A stretch of 64,000 bases of DNA. Origin: VXNE01 sp965217825 (GTDB lineage: Bacteria; Pseudomonadota; Gammaproteobacteria; Pseudomonadales; Azotimanducaceae). The position numbers and the translations under genes are program-made. The notes beneath the pieces are model-generated. The model was not told where the DNA came from. It did not search any database and saw only the letters and a list, made by a program, of their open reading frames with translations. Within the stretch, counting starts at the first letter, position 1, and each line of letters opens with the position of its first letter. Location: positions 1,550,001-1,614,000 of the forward strand of contig OZ244571.1 of NCBI GenBank assembly GCA_965217825.1, given 5' to 3'. Positions 27,493 through 35,894 of this stretch are shown here, one piece after another.

Positions 27493-29458
27493 CGGAACTT
27501 CGAGGCGTCACACGATCTAACCTGTTGTTTTTTTGGGTAAATCAAAAAAATCTGGCGATCGCTACTGGGTACGTCCTATGGGCGCACGCCGAGGCGCTTG
27601 AAGGCTTCGCGCTGTAGCGCGGTGGGCCGGGTGAGGACTTCGAACGGCACGGCGCCGGACACTCGGGGGACGACCCGGTTCCTGGTGATCGTCGCCAGGT
27701 CGCCGAGCAGGGTGCGGAAGCTGTGCACCGGCAGACCGTCGGCGGTGCGTTTGCCGCGGGCCTTTTCCCCGGCGGCTTCGGACACCTTCGCCGGCGCCAC
27801 GATGGATGTGCGCGCCGCCTCGGCTGCGGCCGGGTCGTGGTCGTCGAACAGCAGCGGCTTGAGCCGGGCGCGCATGTGCCATTCCACGTAATAGGCCAGC
27901 ATGCACAGGAACACATGCGCGCGGACCCGGTCGGCGGTTCGGTGGAACACGGGCCGCACCTTCAGGTCCACGGTCTTCAAGCTTCGGAAGGCGCGCTCGA
28001 CCGCGCTCAGGCGCTTGTAGGCGCGCACGGCGCCCTCGGCGTCGAGTCGCGTCTCCGCCAAGCTGGTGCGCACGACGTACAAGCCGTCCAGCGCCGCCTC
28101 CGCGGCGATGGACTCGGGCTTTCGCCGATAGCCGAACGCGTCCTCTTCGATATCCAACTCGAAGTGCTTGGCCATCTTGTACTTGCCGACGACCTTGCCC
28201 ACCCGCACGCCGATCTTGTCCGCGCCCTTCAGGCGCCGCTTCTCCCGCCTCGCGGCCGCCGCGACGGGATCGAGCAACGCCTCGGTGGCCCGGAGCAGCT
28301 CTTCCCGCTTGCGCGCCCGCTCCTCCGCCAGCAGCGGATTGCGGCACACCATGAGGCGCTCGCCCGGATAGGCGTCGCTTCGGATCTCCACCAGGTCGGT
28401 CTCGTCGAACAGCGACAGCTGCACCGCGCCGGACTCCACCAGCGAGCGGACCGCCGGACCCCGCAGCGCGCTGATCCAGTCCAGGCCGGACGGCCTCACG
28501 TCCTCGCGGATGCGCGCCTCGGTCAACATCCCGCGGTCGCCCACCAGCACCACCTTCGAGAACCCGAACCGATGCCGCAGCTTGTCGATCTGCGCGCCCA
28601 CGGTGGCCGGGTCCGCCGTGTTGCCGTCGAACACCTCCACCGCCACCGGGCGGCCCTCGGCGTCGCACAACAGCCCGAACTCGATCTGCAGCTTGCCGCG
28701 CTTGCCGTCGCGGGAGTACCCGCGCTTGGCCAGCGGACAGCGGCGTCCTTCCAGATACACCGAGGTGAGGTCGTAAAGCACCAGGGCGCCGTCCTTGAGA
28801 TGCCGCTTGGCCAAGCGCCGCTCGATGGCGTCCCGGCGCTTGAGCAGCCAGTCCATGGCGGCGTAGAGATCGTCCTCGCCGCAGTCTTCCAGCCCCAGCG
28901 TCTCGGCGAGCGAGTCGCGCGCGGTCGCCTCGGCCAAGCCCCGGGCGGCGGCCAGCTTGGAACCCGGATCGACGATCCGGGCGACGATCATCGCCAGCAC
29001 GCGCCGGCGCTCGGGCGAGTCCGCGCCGGCGATCGTCCGGTCCAGCCGCAGCTTGCGCAGCGTCCCGAGCGCGGCGGCGACATGGCCGTGGGGCCGAGAG
29101 CGCACGATGTCGAAGGCGTCGTCGAGGCGGGCGACGGCGGCGCCGCCCTTGAGCAGCACGCGCAGGCCCTCGACGAGCGTCGGGGGCCATTTGGAGAGGT
29201 TGGCGAGGGTGCGTTTCCTGACCTTGCCGGCGTCGCGCCAGCCTTCGCGCAGGAGGATGGCGGGAGGCGAGTTGCGGTTGGGGACGCTTTCGATGTACAT
29301 GGCTACTTGATTCGAAAGTATACATCGCCATGTAAACACATATGCCGCACGAATTCAACCAATTACATGGCTACAAATTCCTGCTCGACCGGCGCAAGGA
29401 ATCCCGTTGAATCAGAGCCTTGAGGCCAAAATACGCTTGGGTTGCTCTGGAAGTTCGG
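27493..29458. mobile_element. IS1634-like insertion sequence, copy 2 (1,966 bp)
   Basis: Same element and orientation as at 19364. Ends are GGAACTTCGAGG and, inverted, CCGAACTTCCAGA. The target duplication is GCTAGT at 27487-27492 and 29459-29464. It landed on the stop codon of the epimerase gene, which the duplication preserves, and displaced the downstream gene's start. Confidence 0.9.
27576..29300 (-). CDS. IS1634-family transposase, copy 2
   Basis: 574 residues from ATG 29300. Intact and nearly identical to copy 1, with differences such as LLREGWRDAGKV versus LLRESFRDAGKV and YLEG versus WLEG. Same DDE landmarks (YDLTSVYLEG, LVGDRGMLTEARI, VERAFRSLKTV). Both copies being intact suggests recent activity. 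Confidence 0.93.
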   Translation of the reverse strand: MYIESVPNRNSPPAILLREGWRDAGKVRKRTLANLSKWPPTLVEGLRVLLKGGAAVARLDDAFDIVRSRPHGHVAAALGTLRKLRLDRTIAGADSPERRRVLAMIVARIVDPGSKLAAARGLAEATARDSLAETLGLEDCGEDDLYAAMDWLLKRRDAIERRLAKRHLKDGALVLYDLTSVYLEGRRCPLAKRGYSRDGKRGKLQIEFGLLCDAEGRPVAVEVFDGNTADPATVGAQIDKLRHRFGFSKVVLVGDRGMLTEARIREDVRPSGLDWISALRGPAVRSLVESGAVQLSLFDETDLVEIRSDAYPGERLMVCRNPLLAEERARKREELLRATEALLDPVAAAARREKRRLKGADKIGVRVGKVVGKYKMAKHFELDIEEDAFGYRRKPESIAAEAALDGLYVVRTSLAETRLDAEGAVRAYKRLSAVERAFRSLKTVDLKVRPVFHRTADRVRAHVFLCMLAYYVEWHMRARLKPLLFDDHDPAAAEAARTSIVAPAKVSEAAGEKARGKRTADGLPVHSFRTLLGDLATITRNRVVPRVSGAVPFEVLTRPTALQREAFKRLGVRP

Positions 29459-29459
29459 G

Positions 29460-30590
29460 CTAGTCATCGCGCGCAGGCCCGGCAAGCTGCGGCTCAATGA
29501 CTCCGAGTTCGATCGACGTCTCGACCACCGCGCGGATCGTGTCCTCCACGGGACGGATGGTCGCGCCCAGGACCGACTTGGCCTTCTTGCAGTCGTTCAC
29601 CCCGTTGGACTCGACGGCGATGCGTTCGCCGCTACTGGTCACCATTGCCGGCTCACCCAGCATGAAGGCGGGGAAGTACTCGTGGATGATGGCTGTGACC
29701 TCGGTCCCGAGACGAAGCGCGGAATGGCCGCCGGTGCCGTGCATCACGTAGCGGGGCCCGCCCGCGGTCGCCCTGTGGTCGACGGTTGATTCCGCCGCCA
29801 GGCGTTCTGCCTTTACCAGGTCGCGAACGTCGATGATGTCGTAATACATGTCGTACTTCGACGGCCACGCGGTCGGGAGGCCGGCGGCCAGCCGGCCGAT
29901 CTGTTCGATCCACTGACCGACCTGGGCCTTGAACAGGATGGGGCCGCAAATCATGGCCGGGGCCATGGTGATCGCGTCCCACTTGCCGCCGCTCGCGTCC
30001 GCGGCGTCGTTGACGAGGTGCTCGGTATCGACCTTGCTTCTCGCGTAAGCATTGCGGGCACTCTCCCAGACTTCGGGTTCGACCCCCTCGTATGCCCAGT
30101 CGGTCTCCGTCCACTCGTAGCCCGCGGGAGCGGTGCGGCGCGTGTGCCTGGAGCCACGCACGGCGGCCATCGAACTCGTGTAGAGAAGACGCCCGACGCT
30201 GCCGCTCGCGTTGATGGCGTCGATGACGTTTTGCGTGCCGATGACACCGCCGTTGAAGACGTCCATCGACGTGTCGCCGCTGCCCAGGGGCTGGGCCTCC
30301 ACCGCAGCGGAATTGCCGAGCACGGCGGCGGTGTGGAAGACAGCGGTGCAGCCCTCGAACGCCGCGTGGTAGGACCCCGGCGTGAACAGGTCGCAGCCGT
30401 CGATGATCTCGACCCCAGGCAGGCGGCTCAGATAGTCGACGCAGTCCTTTCCGCGCCACGAGTTCGCGTCGCGGATGCAGGCGCGGACCTCGTATCCCTG
30501 GATCACGAGTTCGCGGACCATGTGTCCGCCGGTGAACCCGGAGCAACCGGTGACCGCCACGGGGCCATCTAGGGGAGATATTGCAGGCAT
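29460..30590 (-). CDS. NAD(P)-dependent epimerase/dehydratase family protein (extended SDR)
   Basis: 376 residues. The Rossmann glycine motif is VTGCSGFTGGHMV near the N-terminus and the catalytic Tyr/Lys pair is in AYARSKVDTEH. The overall pattern (LLYTSSMAAVRGS, MAPAMICGP) matches dihydroflavonol 4-reductase/3-beta-HSD-like extended SDRs; substrate unknown. Its TAG stop lies inside the target duplication of IS copy 2, so it escaped truncation. The gene for an NTF2-like protein originally overlapped its stop, so a shared small-molecule pathway is likely. Confidence 0.9.
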   Translation of the reverse strand: MPAISPLDGPVAVTGCSGFTGGHMVRELVIQGYEVRACIRDANSWRGKDCVDYLSRLPGVEIIDGCDLFTPGSYHAAFEGCTAVFHTAAVLGNSAAVEAQPLGSGDTSMDVFNGGVIGTQNVIDAINASGSVGRLLYTSSMAAVRGSRHTRRTAPAGYEWTETDWAYEGVEPEVWESARNAYARSKVDTEHLVNDAADASGGKWDAITMAPAMICGPILFKAQVGQWIEQIGRLAAGLPTAWPSKYDMYYDIIDVRDLVKAERLAAESTVDHRATAGGPRYVMHGTGGHSALRLGTEVTAIIHEYFPAFMLGEPAMVTSSGERIAVESNGVNDCKKAKSVLGATIRPVEDTIRAVVETSIELGVIEPQLAGPARDD

Positions 30591-30668
30591 GGTTCAGTTC
30601 CTGTGTTCGCAAGCCGTTCTAGGAGTCCGCGCCGTAGAACGGCACGCTGTGCCGATCAAGGCGCGGGA

Positions 30669-31547
30669 TCATAGGTGGGCTTGGGCGGGGGTGAAAGACG
30701 GCACGCCCGAAGGGCTGACGGATTTCATGGCGCTGGCGGTTGGATTGATGACGACGCCGTCCTTGAGCACGTCGAGCGGATGGCGCCCGTCCACGCCCAG
30801 GCCGAAGCGGTGGTAGCCGAGCAGGCGCTGGAGTGTCTCTGGCAGTTCACGCGCAACTTCTCGCGGTACGGCGAGTAGCTGGATCTCCTGGGGCCGCAAA
30901 TGGGTGACGATGTGACTCATGAAAAACCCCATCCGCTCGCGGTCTTTCGAGGCATTCGCGCCGCCGCCGTGCCAGAGTCCGCCTTCCCACATCAGCATCG
31001 TCCCCGGGCGCAAGGTCACCTGCATGGTCTCGATGTCCTGGTCTATGGGGCGGTCATGCCACCTGTGACTATAGGGAACGATGTGCGTGGCGCCGTTTTC
31101 GAGGTCGAAATCGTCGAGGGCGATGAGCGCGTTGCAAAGAAAGTTCGGGTGCGGTCGGGGGATCGGCCAGAGCCCGTCGTCCTGGTGCAGGATCTGCCGC
31201 CTCTCGCCGGGAAGTACGTTGAACAGCGTCGTGACATTGATCTGGGTGTGCTTGCCGAGAATGCCTTCGACCAGTGCCCGGACCCGATCATCGAGGAACA
31301 GGTAGTCCACTGCGCGGGTTTTGGCGAGCAGGTTGTGGGCGCGCCAGGTCCTCCCGCTGACTCCCAGGCCGCGCGCCACGGTGATGCGCACCTCGGTGTT
31401 AAAGGCATGACGGATGCGCGCGACTTCGTCCGGCGTGATGAAGTTGGGAATAACCGTGAAGCCCCGGTCTTCGATCTCGGCGACCCGTTCGGTGATGTTG
31501 AGGCCGTCGACAATCAGATCGCTGGCTTCCTTGACCGCGTTCGTCAC
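30669..31547 (-). CDS. Phytanoyl-CoA dioxygenase (PhyH) family protein
   Basis: 292 residues from GTG 31547, which overlaps the stop of the upstream MFS gene (GTGA), so translation is coupled. Fe(II) ligands of the 2-oxoglutarate dioxygenase fold: His-x-Asp in LHQDDGLWP and the distal His in LWHGGGANASKD; RERMGFFMSH supplies the Arg region for 2-oxoglutarate. Members hydroxylate or halogenate diverse small molecules; substrate unknown. The MFS partner suggests uptake or export of the same compound. Confidence 0.9.
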   Translation of the reverse strand: MTNAVKEASDLIVDGLNITERVAEIEDRGFTVIPNFITPDEVARIRHAFNTEVRITVARGLGVSGRTWRAHNLLAKTRAVDYLFLDDRVRALVEGILGKHTQINVTTLFNVLPGERRQILHQDDGLWPIPRPHPNFLCNALIALDDFDLENGATHIVPYSHRWHDRPIDQDIETMQVTLRPGTMLMWEGGLWHGGGANASKDRERMGFFMSHIVTHLRPQEIQLLAVPREVARELPETLQRLLGYHRFGLGVDGRHPLDVLKDGVVINPTASAMKSVSPSGVPSFTPAQAHL

Positions 31548-32917
31548 CCTCTCGCTCCGGCTGACTCGCCTGCGGGACCCATGACGCGATCCAGGCGGTG
31601 CGTATGTGAAACCTGGTTGAAAGGCAACAGGATCAGGGCGGCCAAGCCCAGCAGTCCTCCCATAATGAGGAAGTCCTGGCTGTAACTCAGTTGATCCGCG
31701 ATGGGCGCGAACGCCAATCCGCCGACGGTGCGACTCACGTTGGCGAGTGCCATGTAAACGGAGAACTGTGTCGCCGCCAACGATGTCCAGCACAGGTTCA
31801 TGAACAGGGCGATGATCGCTATGAAGACGAGTTGGCCGGACACGGTCAGAAGAAATGCCATGGCGATGACGAAGTTCCAGTCTTGCCAGAGCTCAGCGAG
31901 GAGACCCGCCGTGATGTGAGACGCCGCGCTGACGATCAGTGCGAACAGCAAGAACCGTTTCGCGCCCGCCCGGTCGATGATAGGGCCAAGGATGACGCCG
32001 ACGACTGCTGCGATGAGACCCAGATAGCTGATGTACTCACTGTATTGCGCGGCCGTTAGGCCGATTTCATCCACCGCGAACTTTGGGAACACGGCCACCG
32101 CGATGCCGTCACGTACGCGGTTCACGAACTCCACGGCGATGAGCAGCAGGCTCATCGGGAGAATCAGAACGCCACGCAGGTTCCGGAAGATGGTAGCAAT
32201 CCCCGCGCCGGCCGCCTCTGATCGGGGAGCCGCCTCGCCGGATGTCCAGGGCAGCCTGCGCTCACCGGGGCGCTCTCGAACGAGGGCGACCAAAAGGAAG
32301 ATGGCGGCCACCGTCAACGCGCATACCAGCGCGGTGACGGGTAGACCGAACGTCGGAATAAGCAGTTTCCCGCACAAGAAGCCGTAGGCGGAGTACCCGC
32401 CTACCTGCCCGGCCGCCATGAAGGCGTTGGCCCTGCCGCGTTCGCCTTCCGGCAGGACATCGATCGCCATGCCGTCCACGGCGACATCCTGGGTCGCGGA
32501 AAACGCGTTGATGACGAAACCGATCACCATTAGTGGGACGAGGGACTCCTGGTCGATACCGTCCACAGTCGCCAACAGCAGGAAGGAAAGTACCAGCCCC
32601 CCCTGCGCGCCCATGACCCATGGACGCCGAAATCCCATCGGCAGGAACTTGAACCGGTCCATGAACGGGCCGGCGACCAGCTTGAATCCCCATGGCGCGG
32701 ACACGATCGCTGTGAACCGGGCCAGGTCGCCGACCGTCGCGCCTTCCTGAGCGAGCCATGCGGGAACGGCGATGGTCAACAGCCCGATGGGGACGCCCTG
32801 GGCGAAGTAGAACGCGCAGAATGCGCCGAACCGCAGCCAGCGCTGCTCGCTCAGGATCAGGGATTCGCGTTCATAGTGCGGCTGGCGGGAAGATGGCGCC
32901 GGACTGTTTCGCTGCAC
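31544..32917 (-). CDS. MFS transporter (AmpG/PAT-like)
   Basis: 457 residues with about twelve hydrophobic segments. The opening QRWLRFGAFCAFYFAQGVP and the loop DRFKFLPMGFRRPWVMGAQ resemble AmpG/acetyl-CoA-type MFS carriers; a typical helix-4 motif QDVAVDGMAIDVL is present. Inner membrane. It forms a coupled two-gene operon with the PhyH dioxygenase (4-bp overlap). Substrate unknown. Confidence 0.88.
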   Translation of the reverse strand: MQRNSPAPSSRQPHYERESLILSEQRWLRFGAFCAFYFAQGVPIGLLTIAVPAWLAQEGATVGDLARFTAIVSAPWGFKLVAGPFMDRFKFLPMGFRRPWVMGAQGGLVLSFLLLATVDGIDQESLVPLMVIGFVINAFSATQDVAVDGMAIDVLPEGERGRANAFMAAGQVGGYSAYGFLCGKLLIPTFGLPVTALVCALTVAAIFLLVALVRERPGERRLPWTSGEAAPRSEAAGAGIATIFRNLRGVLILPMSLLLIAVEFVNRVRDGIAVAVFPKFAVDEIGLTAAQYSEYISYLGLIAAVVGVILGPIIDRAGAKRFLLFALIVSAASHITAGLLAELWQDWNFVIAMAFLLTVSGQLVFIAIIALFMNLCWTSLAATQFSVYMALANVSRTVGGLAFAPIADQLSYSQDFLIMGGLLGLAALILLPFNQVSHTHRLDRVMGPAGESAGARG

Positions 32918-33030
32918 GTTAGTTGCTGATCCGCTGGTCGTAGAGAGTCATGCAATCCATTCTGGACGCGTTGTTCATGGGGTGGCGCTGGGAGTGTAAG
33001 CTTTTCGGCCTTGTTCTGGGGAGGTAGTGG

Positions 33031-34035
33031 ATGAAGCTCGGACTGGGAATCGGGCCGCTCGGACCGGCGGGCGGCGCGCGTATCGTTGAACTGGCCAGGG
33101 AGGCCGAGTCCCTGGGCTACGACACGATCTGGACGTCGGAGATTTACGGCTCGGACTGCTTCACTCCGCTCGCGTGGGCGGGCGCGAGCACGGAGCGCAT
33201 CAAGCTGGGCACGTCCATCATGCAGATCTCGGCCCGCACCCCGGCGAGCGCGGCCATGCACGCGGTGTCCCTCGACTACCTGTCGAATGGCCGCCTGATC
33301 CTCGGCATCGGTGTCTCCGGACCGCAGGTGGTGGAGGGCTGGTATGGGCAGCCTTATCCCAGGCCGCTGGAGCGCACCCGCGAGTGGGTAGCGATCTTCC
33401 GCCAGGTCGTGGCGCGCAAAGACCCGGTCTCCTTCGGCGGCAAGCACTACCAACTGCCGCTGCCCGGCGGCACGGGACTTGGCAAGCCGCTGAAGCTTAT
33501 CCTGCACCCGATCCGCGAGCACATCCCGGTCTACCTGGGGGCGGAAGGGCCGAAGAACGTCGCCCTGGGAGCGGAGATCTGCGACGGCTGGCTACCGATG
33601 TTCCTTTCGCCCTACCGAATGAAGGACATGTACAAGGATGCCTTCGCCATCCGCAACAAGGACTTCGAGATCGCCGCGGGGGTGACTGTCATCATCGATG
33701 ACGACGTTGAGGGCGCGCTGAACCAGGTCAGGCAGAATGTCGGTTTCTATGTCGGCGGCATGGGGGCGAAGAGCTTCAACGTGCACAAGGACCACGTGAC
33801 CCGCATGGGCTTCGGCGAAGAGGCTGAACGGGTCCAGGAACTGTTCCTTGGTGGGCGCAGGGACGAGGCCATCGCGGCCGTGCCGCGAGAACTGTGTGAC
33901 GAGATTTCCCTGGTTGGCCCGAAGGCGCGGATCCGTGATCGATTGCAGGCCTGGAAGGAGAGCCCGGTGACGATGCTGAAGGTGGGCTCCTCGAATCCGG
34001 AAACGCTGCGCTTCATGGCGGAGGAACTGCTGTAG
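33031..34035 (+). CDS. LLM class flavin-dependent (F420/FMN) oxidoreductase
   Basis: 334 residues from ATG 33031 behind GGGGAGG. Luciferase-like monooxygenase landmarks: GLGIGPLGPAGGARIVELA, ESLGYDTIWTSEIYG, GTSIMQISARTPASAAM, LILGIGVSGPQVVEGWYG and IPVYLGAEGPKNVALGAE. Such TIM-barrel enzymes use F420 or FMN in the cytosol to reduce or oxygenate small molecules; the cofactor is not decided by sequence. It is divergent from the MFS/PhyH operon. Confidence 0.9.
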   Translation: MKLGLGIGPLGPAGGARIVELAREAESLGYDTIWTSEIYGSDCFTPLAWAGASTERIKLGTSIMQISARTPASAAMHAVSLDYLSNGRLILGIGVSGPQVVEGWYGQPYPRPLERTREWVAIFRQVVARKDPVSFGGKHYQLPLPGGTGLGKPLKLILHPIREHIPVYLGAEGPKNVALGAEICDGWLPMFLSPYRMKDMYKDAFAIRNKDFEIAAGVTVIIDDDVEGALNQVRQNVGFYVGGMGAKSFNVHKDHVTRMGFGEEAERVQELFLGGRRDEAIAAVPRELCDEISLVGPKARIRDRLQAWKESPVTMLKVGSSNPETLRFMAEELL

Positions 34036-34072
34036 CGCGAGACCCGGTTTTGGGCCAAGTCATCGCCACCTG

Positions 34073-34113
34073 ATCGAAGTTATTGGTTTTCGCTAACCTG
34101 GGATAACTTCGAT
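34073..34113. repeat. 11-bp perfect inverted repeat, 19-bp spacer
   Basis: ATCGAAGTTAT at 34073-34083 and ATAACTTCGAT at 34103-34113. No T-run follows, so it is not a classic terminator. It could be an operator or recombination site marking the edge of the insertion that carries the downstream cassette. Confidence 0.5.
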
Positions 34114-34167
34114 TGAAATGGCCGCGACTCCGTTTCGGCGTGTTGTCGGCGATGCCACGACACCCTC

Positions 34168-34310
34168 CTACTGAACGTCAAGCACCTTGCCGGGCAGGAC
34201 TTCATGCGAATGGTCCATCAATCGCTGGTACTGCAGGTAGTACTTCCCGAGCTCCACCAGGTCATAGGAAAACGGCTGTCCCTGTACGAATAGCTGCTTG
34301 TGGGTGCCCA
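34168..34310 (-). pseudogene. C-terminal fragment of a sulfotransferase
   Basis: The minus-strand frame reads KQLFVQGQPFSYDLVELGKY then YLQYQRLMDHSHEVLPGKVL and stops, matching the segment LGQYYLDYQRLMAHWETLFP of the TPR-sulfotransferase at 37574. Both ends of the domain are missing. The rest of 34036-34379 shows only the inverted repeat. Confidence 0.6.
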
Positions 34311-34379
34311 TCGTGCCACGCGCGGGATCGGATGATCACGCAGGGTTGCAAGAGGTTCCAGATATCGTAGGCGTCGCGT

Positions 34380-34961
34380 ATGCTAGGTTTCCTTTTCGAC
34401 TCCACTGGCAGGCTCGCGGCCGAAGTGTCTACTCTTTCCCAACCCAAATCGCTACTTGCGTCACATGGCGTCACGGTGGATGGTGTTGCGCACCAGGGTC
34501 AGTGGGCGGAGTACAGGGACGCGCGTGTTGCCAGTGTCGGCAACATACTGGTCGACGTGCAACGTACCATCCCGAAGTCCGAATTCTGTGGCGTTGGCCT
34601 CTTGGTGTGCCGCGACACGTCGGCGTTGCCGATGTGTCCGTTGAGCGGTGAGCGAACCGTGCGAGACACAGCTAATGTGGTGGACGCGATCTGTAGCGCC
34701 AGCATGCTCAGTCACCCGCAGCATGACGGTTTCCACATCCTATCGCCCAGTTTGGCGCTCACGCATACCAACCAATACATCGCTCCTCCCGTGCCGCCGG
34801 ATTTTCTTCCGGTGTGTCCGACGCCCGGTTTCGGTGCCCGCCACATGTCGGCCTTGCTTGCGAGTTCGTTGCCAGCGGTGATCTGCGCAGCCGTCCTCAA
34901 TACACGGAACAGGATTCTCATCTTCGCTGATGGGGGGCTCCGTGCCCATTTTGTACCCTAA
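34380..34961 (+). CDS. DisA-N (diadenylate cyclase)-like protein of a putative immune cassette
   Basis: 193 residues. The C-terminal 90 align by eye to the DisA_N/DAC fold: a helix (NVVDAICSASMLSH), then QHDGFHILSPSL (Asp116-Gly117, where DisA has DGA), a 30-residue linker, GFGARHMSALLASS (Arg154-His155, where DisA has GTRHR) and strands AVICAAVLNTRNRILIFADG, as in DisA. Asp, Arg and His survive; the Ala of DGA and second Arg of RHR do not, so it may be a divergent cyclase or a nucleotide-binding sensor (DACN-type). The stop overlaps the ATG of the Cap15-like gene (TAATG), so the two are coupled. No strong ribosome binding site at ATG 34380. Base composition is less GC-rich than neighbours. 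Confidence 0.6.
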   Translation: MLGFLFDSTGRLAAEVSTLSQPKSLLASHGVTVDGVAHQGQWAEYRDARVASVGNILVDVQRTIPKSEFCGVGLLVCRDTSALPMCPLSGERTVRDTANVVDAICSASMLSHPQHDGFHILSPSLALTHTNQYIAPPVPPDFLPVCPTPGFGARHMSALLASSLPAVICAAVLNTRNRILIFADGGLRAHFVP

Positions 34962-35554
34962 TGCTCCAGCTCGTCGCCATGCGGGCCATCGTCGTCGTGG
35001 CGGTCGTCTATGCCGCTGCCCTCGTTCTATTCACATTCGTGGTCGATACTTACTTTCACGAACTTGATCTGATTGCCCGGCTTGGATTCGCCTTTTCCGC
35101 GTCTACGATTCTCAACGTCCTTCTCGCCTTTGTCTTCAAATACGCTTGGCGGTCGCTCTGGCGTTGCATGCCTGCACTTAACGACCTTCTGTTTCCTGAC
35201 TGGAACGGCACTTGGGACGTAGAAATCCACTGGCAATGGGGACCGAAGAACGGAACGGTCAAGGCCGAGGCCGAGATAAGGCAGAGTCTCCTAAAGCTGA
35301 GTATCAATCTGCAGTCTGATCGTTCGGACTCGGAGACACTGTCCGTCGTTCCCAAGAAGCATCCCGAGTCTGCTCGCCCACATCTGCACTACCTTTACGA
35401 GGCAACGCCCACCGCCGGTTACGAGGACGACAATCCGTCACACATTGGTGCCGCCATTCTCAGGCCTGATCTCAGCAACAATGATGTGTTGCGCGGCAAC
35501 TACTTCACCGACAGGGCCACGGCTGGGCACTACGTCATGACCCGCCGGTCCTGA
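34961..35554 (+). CDS. Cap15/S-2TM-beta-like transmembrane effector
   Basis: 197 residues. Two N-terminal membrane helices (about 8-28, AIVVVAVVYAAALVLFTFVV; 41-62, FAFSASTILNVLLAFVFKYA) are followed by a beta-rich domain opening LLFPDWNGTWDVEIHWQW, then AEAEIRQSLLKLSINLQS, LHYLYEATP and the terminal LRGNYFTDRATAGHYVMTRR. This is the pattern of the SMODS-associated transmembrane beta-barrel family, whose member Cap15 binds cyclic nucleotides in CBASS defence and permeabilises the inner membrane. CD-NTases normally accompany it; here the partner is a DisA-N-like protein. Family call is by motif recall, without a search. Confidence 0.72.
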   Translation: MLQLVAMRAIVVVAVVYAAALVLFTFVVDTYFHELDLIARLGFAFSASTILNVLLAFVFKYAWRSLWRCMPALNDLLFPDWNGTWDVEIHWQWGPKNGTVKAEAEIRQSLLKLSINLQSDRSDSETLSVVPKKHPESARPHLHYLYEATPTAGYEDDNPSHIGAAILRPDLSNNDVLRGNYFTDRATAGHYVMTRRS

Positions 35555-35894
35555 ACGTCCCGGATTGAGGCCCGCCCGCGTTCCGCGCGGTAATGCCGCA
35601 CCTCCTGCCTAGGGGAGCCGTGTCGTGCTCCAGCTGCACGACCGCAACGATATCGGGAAGCCGTGGGACGCGGCAGGCGGGTAACGGAGGAAACGGGCGG
35701 TGCCCTTGCCGCAGTCCGTCACGCGATTTCTCACTTTGCGACCCCTGCACCGGGACGTGCTTTGCCGCTGGTGCGGCAAGCAGGCCAGTCTGCTAGCCTC
35801 GCTGGACCGGGGGCGAGGTGTCCTCACCCCATCACTCGGTTCCCGACAACAGATTGATGCCGGGCAAATCCAGACTGGTCGAGACCAGAATCGA
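35555..35894. other. Intergenic, no gene seen
   Basis: About 340 bp between the cassette and the PLP enzyme. The frame upstream of the PLP gene is open back to 35700 but lacks family resemblance. No repeat or terminator is evident. Confidence 0.4.

Noticed and set aside
34073..34113. loxP-like site
   Set aside because: The arm word ATAACTTCG resembles loxP, but the spacer is 19 bp and the arm end differs; kept only as an inverted repeat.
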